Assembly (NCBI RefSeq): GCF_000769655.1
Contig: NZ_CP008887.1
Span: 496,001-560,000 of the forward strand
Length of the DNA: 64,000 bases
Source of the DNA: Thermococcus eurythermalis
GTDB taxonomy: Archaea > Methanobacteriota_B > Thermococci > Thermococcales > Thermococcaceae
Direction: 5' to 3'
This document shows positions 7,668 to 16,173 of this stretch, in pieces. Position 1 is the first letter of the stretch. Every line of letters starts with the position of its first letter. Below the pieces are notes generated by a model, which worked only from the letters and a program-made list of their open reading frames with translations, was not told where the DNA came from and did not search any database. The translations under genes were made by a program, and so were the position numbers.

Positions 7668-8645
7668 CTACTCAACCCTGAACGTCAGCCCCTTCTCCCT
7701 CGCCTTCCTCTCGACCTGAAGGCGGAACTGGCAGGCCTTGCATATCTCCCCCGTCGTCGGCTGGCCGCATATCTTACAGCGGTTCAGCTCGCTGGTTTTC
7801 TTCGTGTAGGTCTTCGCTATGAGCGGGAAGAGCTTGTCGTAGCTCCTGAGGATTTGATACTTCGTTCCAGGGTGTCTTTCCTCCATCTCATTGAGCCAGT
7901 CGCGGATTTCAGCTCTGAAGGCCTCGACCGCGTAGGGGCATTCGCTTAAATCGACCTCTATGTTGTTCAGAACCGCGTAGAGGACAATCTCCTTCTCGGG
8001 AATCTCGCGGAGGGGCTTTATCCTCGGGACGAGCTCCGGGTGGATTTCCTCATAGTAGGGGCCCGTTCTTCCCAATCTCGCTATATCGCCCCTCAGAATG
8101 TTCATTATGAACATCTGCACCTCGTCGTCGAGGTTGTGGCCGACGGCGAGTTTGTCGGCGCCGACGTCCTTGGCCGCGTAGTTGAGGAGCCAGCGCCTCC
8201 AGACACCGCAGTAGGAGCACGCGCCGACGCGTTCGCCCCTCTCAAAACTTCCCATTATCTCAACCGTCTCGTCGAGGGTAAAGCCAATGTATTCCTTAAA
8301 GGAATAAACGCGGTGCTCTATACCGAGCTTCTTCGCGTTCCTCTTCGCTATCTCAACACTTGGAGGCCTGTAGCCGGCTATGCCCTCGTCTATCGTTATC
8401 GCGACGAGTTCAAACGGAAACTTCTCCCGGAGCTTGGCCAAGAGGTGCATGAGAACGACGCTGTCCTTTCCGCCTGAAACCCCAACCGCTATTCGCTCGC
8501 CCTTCTCTATGAGGCAGTACTTCTTGACGGTCTCCTTGAACTTCTTCTCCACCATCTCGTTGAAGTGCTTGTGGCAGTAGTACCTACCCGTGTAGCGCGC
8601 GTGGTAAACGGCTGGACGACCGCACTTGGAGCAGACTGCTGGCAT
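7668..8645 (-). CDS. TtuA-like tRNA 2-thiolation protein (TIGR00269 family), copy 1
   Basis: A 325-residue PP-loop ATPase. It begins with a zinc finger (CSKCGRPAVY...CHKHF), then GVSGGKDSVVL (PP-loop), ACSYCG plus LSECPY (three Cys that hold a 4Fe-4S cluster in TtuA), VGHNLDDEVQMF, and a C-terminal zinc finger (CKICGQPTTGEICKAC). TtuA adds sulfur to U54 of tRNA for heat stability; the related Ncs6 acts on U34. This protein is one of two paralogs in the window (other at 27130-28050). Which tRNA position each serves cannot be told from sequence alone. It is a single gene with the start at ATG 8645. Confidence 0.9.
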   Translation of the reverse strand: MPAVCSKCGRPAVYHARYTGRYYCHKHFNEMVEKKFKETVKKYCLIEKGERIAVGVSGGKDSVVLMHLLAKLREKFPFELVAITIDEGIAGYRPPSVEIAKRNAKKLGIEHRVYSFKEYIGFTLDETVEIMGSFERGERVGACSYCGVWRRWLLNYAAKDVGADKLAVGHNLDDEVQMFIMNILRGDIARLGRTGPYYEEIHPELVPRIKPLREIPEKEIVLYAVLNNIEVDLSECPYAVEAFRAEIRDWLNEMEERHPGTKYQILRSYDKLFPLIAKTYTKKTSELNRCKICGQPTTGEICKACQFRLQVERKAREKGLTFRVE

Positions 8646-8740
8646 GGGTTGTCATACGATTGGAGCTTTTAAAAAGGTTGGTGCATGGGTAGGTTTGCGG
8701 TGTCTAAACGATAAGAAACGAGAAATAGAGAGCAGAGCCG

Positions 8741-9901
8741 CTACCCTGCGAGGTTGAGAAGGGCCGGGAGGAGGTTCAGTGCGAGGAGGAACAGGCCGAT
8801 TCCTATCGTCGCGTACCTCACGGGCCTTGCTACCCCCTCCGGCAGGTATTCCTTTATGACGTCGTCAAGCATCCTCCCGCCGTCGAGGGGGACGAGCGGG
8901 AAGAGGTTCATGAGGCCTATTCCTATGTTGAGGACGTAAATCCAGTACAGGGCGAAGAACAGGGGCAGAACTATTCCTTCGTGCCCCACACGGGAGGCGA
9001 CGTGCTGGACGGGGTGGATGCCTATGAAGCCCTTGCCCGGGTTGTCCGGGTTTTCTGCGAGGGTCAGCTGCAGGTTAAGCTCTTTTCCCTCCCTGAGGAC
9101 TCTAAGCGTTATTGTCTCTCCCGCTTTCGTTTTGTTCATTACCGTGATGAACTCGTCCATGGTTTTAGTGCTCTCTCCGTTTATGGCGAGGATGACGTCT
9201 CCCTTCTGGAGAACCCCGTCCGCGGGGGTGCCCTTTATCACGCCGCCGACTTCTACCCCGTTGGGTGTGAGGAGGGGGCTCACCGCGTAGCTTATGAGGA
9301 GCGCCGCGAGGATTGCCGTCAGGACGTTTGCCAGTGAACCGGCCCCGTAAACGCGGAGCCTTGAGCGTAGGGGTGCCTTTAGAAGTTCTTCCTCGTCGGG
9401 TTCAACGAAGGCTCCGGGGATAACCGCGAGCAGAACCAGGCCAACCGATTTCAGCGGGAGCCCTTCAGCTCTAGCGACCACACCGTGGCTCAGTTCGTGG
9501 ACGACCATGACAACCGCGAGCCCTATCAGTCCGTACCAGAGGGGTATCGTGACGCCGGGGATAACGAGCTGGACTCCGGCGGGGCTTTCCTTGGTCTGGA
9601 GGGTCTTCAGCGCCGTCGTAAGGAGCATAAAGAAGACGCAGGCCATGCCCATGTAGCCGAGTGCTATTCCGATATCGCTGTAAACTTTCCAGAAACGCCT
9701 GTTGGCCCTGGAAACACGGTCTATGAAGCCGAGCAACCTTTTGGTTCTCCACATCGCTACGAGAAAGTCAACGCTCAGTCCCTCTTCTTTCTCCACAGGT
9801 GCCCCTGTTTCGGGGTCTACCTCCTTCTTTCCGAACAGCGTGTAGAGGATTAGCCAGAACGCGGTTATTGCCGCCACCACGATGACCACAGTGCTTGCCA
9901 T
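8741..9901 (-). CDS. Site-2 protease-type M50 metalloprotease with PDZ domain
   Basis: A 386-residue membrane protease. MVVHELSHGVVARAEG carries HExxH and NLFPLVPLDGGRML carries the second metal ligand (Asp), both in membrane segments. A PDZ domain lies between them, about residues 215-290 (GVLQKGDVILAINGES). N-terminal and C-terminal hydrophobic segments flank the core. Such proteases cut membrane-bound regulators within the bilayer. It is monocistronic and has a TATA element (TTATAAAC on the minus strand) near 9945. The substrate is unknown. Confidence 0.92.
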   Translation of the reverse strand: MASTVVIVVAAITAFWLILYTLFGKKEVDPETGAPVEKEEGLSVDFLVAMWRTKRLLGFIDRVSRANRRFWKVYSDIGIALGYMGMACVFFMLLTTALKTLQTKESPAGVQLVIPGVTIPLWYGLIGLAVVMVVHELSHGVVARAEGLPLKSVGLVLLAVIPGAFVEPDEEELLKAPLRSRLRVYGAGSLANVLTAILAALLISYAVSPLLTPNGVEVGGVIKGTPADGVLQKGDVILAINGESTKTMDEFITVMNKTKAGETITLRVLREGKELNLQLTLAENPDNPGKGFIGIHPVQHVASRVGHEGIVLPLFFALYWIYVLNIGIGLMNLFPLVPLDGGRMLDDVIKEYLPEGVARPVRYATIGIGLFLLALNLLPALLNLAG

Positions 9902-10072
9902 GGTTCAACACCTTTTTCTGCTGGGATAACTTGGTCGGCGGGTCTTATAAACGTTAGCGGGCGGGCTTTAAGTAGCTGGAGTGTCCTTGGTGGAGTCCTG
10001 CGTCCGACCTTATGTCTCACCTGGATACCGAGGCGGGGGAAATGTATTAAAGGGTGCCAACGAAGAACGGCC

Positions 10073-10130
10073 TGCGATGATGAGTGATGGGCGAACCGAA
10101 GGATGAGGAAGGAAAGGTGATCGCTGAGCA
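10073..10130 (+). ncRNA. Box C/D guide RNA candidate 1
   Basis: Boxes and spacing fit the archaeal C/D pattern: C box ATGATGA at 10077-10083, 12-nt spacer, D' CCGA at 10096-10099, 3 nt, C' ATGAGGA at 10103-10109, 14-nt spacer, D CTGA at 10124-10127. TGC before box C can pair with GCA after box D. A TATA-like GTATTAAAG lies about 25 bases upstream (10044-10053). The guides are GTGATGGGCGAA (D') and AGGAAAGGTGATCG (D). Such RNAs direct 2'-O-methylation by fibrillarin; the targets were not determined. Confidence 0.72.
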
Positions 10131-10153
10131 ATAAAAATTTGAAAAAGGGTGAT

Positions 10154-11877
10154 TTACTGTCTCTTAATCTTTTTGGCACCAAGAACTGAAAGTGCCAACA
10201 TCACAAATAGTCCAGGGCCACATATTCCGAGTCCGGACTCTTTTGGGTTTTCTGTCTGTTGTGAGGTGTATGCCACTTTCTCCTTGTTGGATTCCGTAGT
10301 GGTTGATTCTTCTTTTGTGTTTTCTGATGAGGATGCAGGTTCCCTGCTTTGAGTGTTAACTTTTGTGAGGGTAACTACAATTTCGTTCTGGACTCCCGGC
10401 TGTATGTTTATCTGTTTGATGTACTCCTCGTATCCTTCCATCACGACCCGAATTTCATGAGTTCCTGGTTCAAGTTCGACTGTAATGGGGGCGGACCCGG
10501 CGTACCTGTTGTCTATGTATACATTGGCTCCCTGGGGGCTCGTCTGAATCGTTAGCACTCCAAATTCGGGCTCTAGTTTTGCTTCCACTAAAACAGTTGC
10601 TCCCGGCCGAACGTCTACCTGTTTTGTAAACTCTTTGTACCCATCCTTCACTATCTTGATGTTATGTACACCAGCCTTGAGCTTTAGGTCGTTGATGGGA
10701 GTCGTGCCAACTAGCTCGTTATCTACATAAACCTGTGCTTCTGATGGCTCCGAGCGGACTTGGACTGTACCCCAGTTCGGTTTTAAGGTTGCGGTTATTG
10801 ATTTTGTTGACCCGGGAGATATCTCCACCTGTGTAACATACTCCTGATAATCTTCTTTTACAATACGGACTTCATGAGTTCCAATGGTTAAATTGAACTC
10901 TTTTAAGGGGGTTGTTCCTACTAGCTGACCGTCTATGTAGACATCGGCTCCTGAGGGTTCAGAATAAACGTTCACTAGGCCCCAGTCCGGTTGTAGCCTA
11001 ATTGTTATAGTGGTGCTCCCTGATACTGTTATCTCTTTTTGCACGGGGAGATAGTGCTCTTTGGTAACTTCAACAATGTGGTTTCCAGGCGTTATCTCTA
11101 CCGTTACTGGGCTCTTTCCCATGTATTCGCCATCGATACTGACGTCTGCGTTAGTGGGTACAGTGTTTATCGTCACCGTGGATAGGAGTCCCACTTGAAA
11201 GTCTATTGAGTAGCCGGCGTCAAAGGACACCTCCCTAATGTCCCACTGAAATGTTTTTGAACCAAACACGTAGTCTACGATAAGCTTGAATCCTTCTTTC
11301 ATTTTGAACTCTGGATAGAGTTTTACCGTAGTTATGCTATCTGTTGTGTATGGGGCTGGGATGTAAATCGTCGTTTCAGATGACTGGATTGAATATTCCC
11401 TGCTACCTGCCCTGAACTTTAGAATTGGTTCCTCTAGTAATGCATATATTTCTCCACCGGCCAGTATCTTGAAAGTTGCTATATGTAACTCCTCGTAGCC
11501 TCCTATGTTCAGGTGTGCTGTTGAAGTTTTGATTCTCTCATCGTTCACGTACATCTCCCACTCCACGGCCACGTCGTTAATTTGTATTCTCACAGGTATT
11601 TCACGGGCTTTGCGGGATATGTACTTTGGACGGCTAATTGTGCATTGGACTTTGACAACCGTTCTTTCTGTTACCTTTATCCCCACTCCAGCAACCCAAC
11701 TTCGAAAATCGTAGTTGGGTCTCCCGTGAACACTATGTTATATGTGTTGTCTATCCACTCGGTGCTGTATGGTTGGGATGCGCTGACTGTGGGCAACTGT
11801 ATAGTGAGACTACTAATACCAAGAAGCAAAAGAACAACTACAACTATGCCACCACCTTTTTTGGAGTTCCCTGTCAT
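10154..11877 (-). pseudogene. PEGA-repeat, CGP-CTERM surface protein split by a frameshift
   Basis: The first segment (ATG 11877 to stop at 11677) encodes a signal peptide (IVVVVLLLLGISS) and ends LLEWG. The second (11686-10154) continues with GIKVTERTVVKV, four PEGA repeats (for example ADVYIDGQLVGTTPL), a Thr/Ser/Glu-rich stalk and a CGP-CTERM anchor (CGPGLFVMLALSVL plus basic end). One extra G in the GGGG run near 11679-11683 would join them as EWGIKVTERT. An anchor without its own signal peptide makes no sense, so this is one gene broken by an indel or a sequencing error. PEGA proteins are cell-surface proteins. A GGAGG site precedes ATG 11877. The composition is more AT-rich than the neighbours. 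Confidence 0.85.
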
Positions 11878-11973
11878 ATTACTCACTCCTCCCAAGTTTT
11901 TTGGAGTGTATGTATCTCTTAGCAAATGATTTTAGAACAATTAGTTTTTAAACTTTAATTACATCCTCTGTGT

Positions 11974-12030
11974 TGGGATGATGAGTTCAGCCTTGTCCGA
12001 GCTGTGACGAGGGAGTGACGGACTGACCGC
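11974..12030 (+). ncRNA. Box C/D guide RNA candidate 2
   Basis: C box ATGATGA at 11978-11984, exactly 12 nt, D' CCGA at 11997-12000, 3 nt, C' GTGACGA at 12004-12010, exactly 12 nt, D CTGA at 12023-12026. A TATA element (GTTTTTAAAC) lies about 25 bases upstream. The D' guide contains TTCAGCCTTG, which from memory is complementary to the conserved CAAGGCTGAA of archaeal 16S rRNA. The fifth base before D' would then address the G after CAA, about position 902 in E. coli numbering. The D guide GGGAGTGACGGA has no target I recognise. Confidence 0.8.
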
Positions 12031-12113
12031 GAGCCTAATTGAATTCTGCAATTTTTATGGGGGCCCTCTGGGTGAGTGTGAAGAAGTAGAGACGGAGTAG
12101 AGGGTGTTGCCGA

Positions 12114-13268
12114 TTAGACTCCCATCATTACGTCTCTCAAATCCCTCAAAAACTCCTTCAGGTGCTCCTCCCTGACGTGGGGCATCAAGACAATCCTGAT
12201 GTAGCCGCGGTGGGCGCTGATTCCCCAGCCCCTTCTCTTCAGCTCCTCTTCCACCGTTTCGAGGTTCTCCGTGCCGAAGGAGACGATGTTGAGCACGGGC
12301 TCGCGTATCAGGTACACGCCGGGGATTTTCTTCAGCTCGCCCGCGAACCACCGGCTCAGCTCCATAGCCTTTCTCACGATTTCCTTGTAGCCCTCGAAGC
12401 CGAGGTGCTTTATCATCGCCCAGACGGCCAAGGCGTTTGCGCCCGGCCTCGTCCCGGTTATCGTCGCCTGCCATATCCTTCCTCCCGCGAGGTAAGGGGC
12501 CAGAACGCTTATCGCGTCTATGTATTTCTTCTCCCTGAAGATTATTCCCCCGGCCGGAATCGGCACCATGCCCATCTTGTGGGGGTCTATGGTGATGCTC
12601 TTCACGCCCTTCAAGCGAAAGTCGAAGTCCGGGATATCGTAGCCGAGGGCCTTCGCGAAGGGAATGACAAAGCCCCCAAAGGCGGCATCAACGTGGAGTG
12701 GAAGCCCGTAGTCGAGAGCCAGATCGCTGAGCGCAGGGATGTCGTCCACTACTCCGAGGCCGGTTGTCCCGGCTATTCCGACGATTCCAATGGTGTTGTC
12801 CGTAATCTTACTCTCCACGTCCTTGACGTTGACGGTGTAGTCCTCGTTGAGCTCCGCCCACACGAGCTTGACCCTCAGCATCTCGCCGGCCTTGATGAAC
12901 GAGAAGTGCGCGCTCTTTGGCAGAATCAGCTCTGGTTTTTCAACATCGGCTAAATTGCGGAAGGCCCTCACGGCCAGGATGTTCGCCTCGGTACCCCCGG
13001 AGACTATGTGTCCGTAGCCCCTTTCGAGGCCGAGAAGACTGGAAAGCATCTCGATGGCCTCTTCCTCAACTTTCCTGCTCCCCACGTGGAGCCCGGGGTC
13101 TCCGAGGTTTCTGTCTATGAACTCGGTGATTACCTTTATCGCAAAGGGGTGGGGGTAGGTGCACATGGAGCCGAGAATCCTTCCGGAGTCGAACGTTAAA
13201 TCTTCGGCGGTTTTCCGCCTTAACTCACTCAGCACTTCCTCCTCGCCCGCTCCCCGCTCTGGAAACAT
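12114..13268 (-). CDS. mfnA: L-tyrosine/L-aspartate decarboxylase (MfnA)
   Basis: A 384-residue PLP-dependent group II decarboxylase. SGGTEANILAVRAF binds cofactor phosphate, HVDAAFGGF stacks on the PLP ring, and TIDPHKMGMVPIPAGG contains the Schiff-base Lys. In Thermococcales the MfnA homolog makes beta-alanine from aspartate for coenzyme A; in methanogens it makes tyramine for methanofuran. The aspartate role is therefore more likely here, by family knowledge rather than from residues. A GGTGAG site precedes ATG 13268. It is separated by 20 bases from the antiporter gene upstream on the same strand. Confidence 0.92.
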   Translation of the reverse strand: MFPERGAGEEEVLSELRRKTAEDLTFDSGRILGSMCTYPHPFAIKVITEFIDRNLGDPGLHVGSRKVEEEAIEMLSSLLGLERGYGHIVSGGTEANILAVRAFRNLADVEKPELILPKSAHFSFIKAGEMLRVKLVWAELNEDYTVNVKDVESKITDNTIGIVGIAGTTGLGVVDDIPALSDLALDYGLPLHVDAAFGGFVIPFAKALGYDIPDFDFRLKGVKSITIDPHKMGMVPIPAGGIIFREKKYIDAISVLAPYLAGGRIWQATITGTRPGANALAVWAMIKHLGFEGYKEIVRKAMELSRWFAGELKKIPGVYLIREPVLNIVSFGTENLETVEEELKRRGWGISAHRGYIRIVLMPHVREEHLKEFLRDLRDVMMGV

Positions 13269-13288
13269 GCTCTCACCGGTGGTCGCTC

Positions 13289-14476
13289 TCAGGATAATGA
13301 TTTAAGCTTTTGCCTTTTGAGGTACGCCTTGAAGAAGACCGGCGTCGTGAGTGCCGTCAGCATGGAGACTATGATGACGCTGGCGAAGAGGCCCTGGTCT
13401 ATCAGCCCGGCATTGAGGCCGAAGGTCAGGATTGCCAGCTCAAGGCTTCCCCTGCCCCCCATTCCTATGCCGACAGCTATGGAGTCGTCCCAGCTGAGGC
13501 CCGAAAGCTTTGCGCCGAGACCGCAGCCGATAAGCTTTCCGAGGACTGCCGAGACGTAGAGGCCGGCTATCAGCGGGAGGCTGACCTGGTTCAGGGGCGG
13601 GTTGAACATCAGGCCGACATAGATGAAGAAGAGCGGGATGAAGAACTCGGTAAGGACTACCTGCAGGTCTTCGATCAGCTCATTGAGCTTAATCCTAGTT
13701 ACGACCAGGGGGTCTTTCCTCTCACGGAGCCTGCTTATCGTTAGACCGGCGAGGTAGGCGCCGATTATCTGGTTGAGGCCGATGTTCTCCGCTATTATGG
13801 CGAGCAGGAAGGTCAGTATGAGGGTGAACGTGAAGAACACGTTGAGGTTCCTGACGATGTTCCTGAACCACCCGGCCTTCTTGAAGACGAACTCAGAGAT
13901 GAGGAGGGTTGCGGCTATAAAGGAGAATATCTTGAGGGTGAGCACTCCAAATGCCTGCAGGTTGAGGCTCCCCTTCGCCATCGCCGTGACGATGCCGATG
14001 AGGTAAACGGCGAGTATGTCGTCGGCGAAGGCGGCGCCCATGAGTACGGAGGAGATGACCCTCTTCACCCTCTCCTTGACGAGGACACCGCTAGTAACCT
14101 CTATGGCCGTGTTTCCGAGGGTAACTCCGATGAATATGGCAGCTGCCATGCCCTTTCCGAAGAAGGAGACTGTAAGAAACCCCAGCACGAAGGAGACCGC
14201 AACTCCCAGGGTCGCCACGACTACAGCTTTCTTGGTGTTCTGGGCTATCGCCGAGAAGTTGCTCGTCAGCCCCATGTAGAGCATCATCATTATCAGCCCG
14301 AACTCCGCGAGAACCCTGAGCTCCTCACTTGGGTGGACTACCCCAAGGGCAAACGGCCCGAGGGCTATTCCGGTGAGCACATGCGCCAGTATCGGGTGTA
14401 TCTCAAACCTCTCGAAAAACCATTCGAGGCTCTTAGCGGTAACGAGTAGAACCGCAAGGGCAGCCAGGAACTCCAC
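13289..14476 (-). CDS. CPA2-family cation:proton antiporter
   Basis: A 395-residue protein with about 12 membrane segments (Kef/NapA-like). The conserved Asp pair of the transport core is in MGAAFADDILAVYL. The start is GTG 14476, one base after the stop of the DUF131 gene and preceded by GGAGGGGATGA. No cytosolic nucleotide-binding (TrkA-N) domain is present. It probably exchanges Na+ or K+ for H+ across the cell membrane. It is related to the two antiporters at 34239-36522 but more distant from them than they are from each other. Confidence 0.9.
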   Translation of the reverse strand: MEFLAALAVLLVTAKSLEWFFERFEIHPILAHVLTGIALGPFALGVVHPSEELRVLAEFGLIMMMLYMGLTSNFSAIAQNTKKAVVVATLGVAVSFVLGFLTVSFFGKGMAAAIFIGVTLGNTAIEVTSGVLVKERVKRVISSVLMGAAFADDILAVYLIGIVTAMAKGSLNLQAFGVLTLKIFSFIAATLLISEFVFKKAGWFRNIVRNLNVFFTFTLILTFLLAIIAENIGLNQIIGAYLAGLTISRLRERKDPLVVTRIKLNELIEDLQVVLTEFFIPLFFIYVGLMFNPPLNQVSLPLIAGLYVSAVLGKLIGCGLGAKLSGLSWDDSIAVGIGMGGRGSLELAILTFGLNAGLIDQGLFASVIIVSMLTALTTPVFFKAYLKRQKLKSLS

Positions 14477-14477
14477 G

Positions 14478-14726
14478 TCATCCCCTCCTTGCGATCAGGG
14501 CCCCAATTATCCAGAGCACCATGAGCAGAACTGCCAAAATCGAGACCAGTGTGACAGCTTCCCTGTTCGTGCCGAAGACTATCGGAATGGGGCCTATCAT
14601 TATCACGCCTCCGCCCTCGACTTCCCCTTCTCCTCCCAGGGCGGAAATCAGAGTCCCCAGGAACACTAGAAGGAACCCTATGAATATCAGGGCTATGCCC
14701 GCTATGATAAGCGTATCCCCCCTCAT
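14478..14726 (-). CDS. DUF131 (TIGR00304) small membrane protein
   Basis: An 82-residue protein with two membrane segments (residues about 5-28 and 55-76) joined by GGVIMIGPIPIVFGT, the hallmark of the archaeal DUF131/TIGR00304 family of unknown function. A TTTAAA TATA box lies about 25-30 bases upstream, so the transcript is probably leaderless. It heads an operon with the CPA2 antiporter one base downstream, suggesting an accessory role in ion transport (inference). Confidence 0.85.
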   Translation of the reverse strand: MRGDTLIIAGIALIFIGFLLVFLGTLISALGGEGEVEGGGVIMIGPIPIVFGTNREAVTLVSILAVLLMVLWIIGALIARRG

Positions 14727-14838
14727 CGAACGATTATCTGTGGCGCTTTCTTTTAAACCTTCCCCCGAACACTGGCTTTTGTTATGGTGGGGCTTGGGGG
14801 AATGTTAAGGTTTAAAATGCCTCCACCGAACTACCTGT

Positions 14839-15534
14839 ATGCTTGTGCTTGTTGACCTCGACGACACCCTCTGCAACACGTGGGAGGCCGGGAAAAGAGC
14901 AATGCTCCGCGCTATTCCCTTTCTCCTGCGCAGGCGCAAGTTCAGGGCGCTCTTCTACTTCCTCACTGCCAGGTATAGGGGGCTTGAGGGCCTTAAGAGG
15001 CTCCACACTCTCGACCTCCACGAGCTCGTGGAGGAGCTGTTTAGGGGGATATACCCCGGAATAAGTGGGGAGGAGCTTGTCGAGTTCTCGGCCTTCCTTG
15101 AAAATCACTTTTTCAGACATTTGAGGCTTTATGAAGATGCTCTTCCGTTTTTGAGGAGCCTTAAGGGGCTCGGCGCGAAGCTAGTTCTCGTCACTGACTC
15201 ATCAACCAACTGGCAGAGGAAGAAGCTTAAAGTCCTCGGGATTGAGGAATACTTTGACGACGTAATCATAAGCGGTGAGACGGGACACAGCAAGTTTGAG
15301 GACTACAACTTCCGCCTCGCCCTGGAGAGGTTTCCAGACAGCGAAGTCTACGTCGTCGGCGACCGCGACGAGACCGACATGGCCGGTGCGAGGGCAATCG
15401 GGGCCGTTGGAATCCTCGTGAGGCGGGGCTACTTCAGCGGCAGGAAGGTCAGAAACGCCGACTACGTTGTTAAAGACCTTTTGGAGGCCCTGGAGGTGAT
15501 TAAACGTGAGCATAAAAAGAGAAATCAAGCGTAA
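14839..15534 (+). CDS. HAD-superfamily hydrolase
   Basis: A 231-residue HAD phosphatase. LVDLDDTLCNTW is motif I (DxDxT), LVLVTDSSTNWQRKK covers motif II and the Lys region, and VVGDRDETDMAGARAIG is the acidic motif. The helical cap (about residues 15-85) places it in subfamily I. The substrate is unknown. A TTTAAAA TATA box lies 20-29 bases upstream, so the mRNA may be leaderless. It overlaps the next gene by 29 bases, and the two are probably cotranslated; a polyprenyl or lipid phosphate substrate is a speculative link. Confidence 0.88.
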   Translation: MLVLVDLDDTLCNTWEAGKRAMLRAIPFLLRRRKFRALFYFLTARYRGLEGLKRLHTLDLHELVEELFRGIYPGISGEELVEFSAFLENHFFRHLRLYEDALPFLRSLKGLGAKLVLVTDSSTNWQRKKLKVLGIEEYFDDVIISGETGHSKFEDYNFRLALERFPDSEVYVVGDRDETDMAGARAIGAVGILVRRGYFSGRKVRNADYVVKDLLEALEVIKREHKKRNQA

Positions 15535-16132
15535 AGCCCTCCATATTACCGGTCTAACCGTTCCTGCCGTTTACATGGCCTTTGGGAGGGACTTCACCCT
15601 CGCATTTGTCGGGCTTGCGTTCCTCCTGTTCGTGATTCTGGAGCCCTTCCGCGTGATTGAGGAGTGGAGGGACAGGATAAAGAAAGAGCTGGGCCTCTAC
15701 GTCTCCCCGGATGTCCTTGAGAAAATAGAACTCATTGAAAACCACATCGACGAGATAACGAGGGAGCACGAGAGAGACCGCGTTGCCGCGCACATCTACT
15801 TCGCGGCGGCGTCCTTCATAGTGGTCTATTTCTTCCCGAAGGAGGTCGCGGTCGGCGCCATAGCCCTCGCGACCCTCGGAGATGCCCTCGCCGCCATAGT
15901 CGGGAAGAGTCTTGGCAGGCACCGCTTTTCAAACGGAAAGAGCGTTGAGGGGAGCCTCGCATACTTTCTCGCTGGTCTGGCAGTGCTCACTCCGCTCGTG
16001 GGCCTCCCGCTCGCGGTTGCCGGCTCTCTGACCGGGACGATAGCCGAGTTCTACAACCTCCCGCCCGACGACAACTTCTCTAACCAGCTCGCTGTGGCGC
16101 TGGCCGTTTACCTGGCGGGACTCGTTATCTGA
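15506..16132 (+). CDS. Polyprenol/diacylglycerol kinase-like membrane protein (SEC59/DGK1/VTE5 family)
   Basis: A 208-residue protein with about six membrane segments and the family signature GDALAAIVGKSLGRHRFSNGKSVEGSLAYF. This family includes CTP-dependent dolichol, phytol and diacylglycerol kinases and resembles CDP-diglyceride synthases. In archaea it may phosphorylate a polyprenol lipid carrier or geranylgeraniol. GTG 15506 is preceded by GGAGGTGATT at a good spacing, inside the end of the HAD gene. Confidence 0.82.
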   Translation: MSIKREIKRKALHITGLTVPAVYMAFGRDFTLAFVGLAFLLFVILEPFRVIEEWRDRIKKELGLYVSPDVLEKIELIENHIDEITREHERDRVAAHIYFAAASFIVVYFFPKEVAVGAIALATLGDALAAIVGKSLGRHRFSNGKSVEGSLAYFLAGLAVLTPLVGLPLAVAGSLTGTIAEFYNLPPDDNFSNQLAVALAVYLAGLVI

Positions 16133-16173
16133 GCTAAAAATCCAGAAATGTAGAAAAGGGAAGAAACGGGCGG

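Noticed and set aside
10154-11877. Programmed frameshifting in the PEGA gene.
   Set aside because: There is a G run, but no clear heptameric slip site or following structure; a plain indel or sequencing error is simpler.
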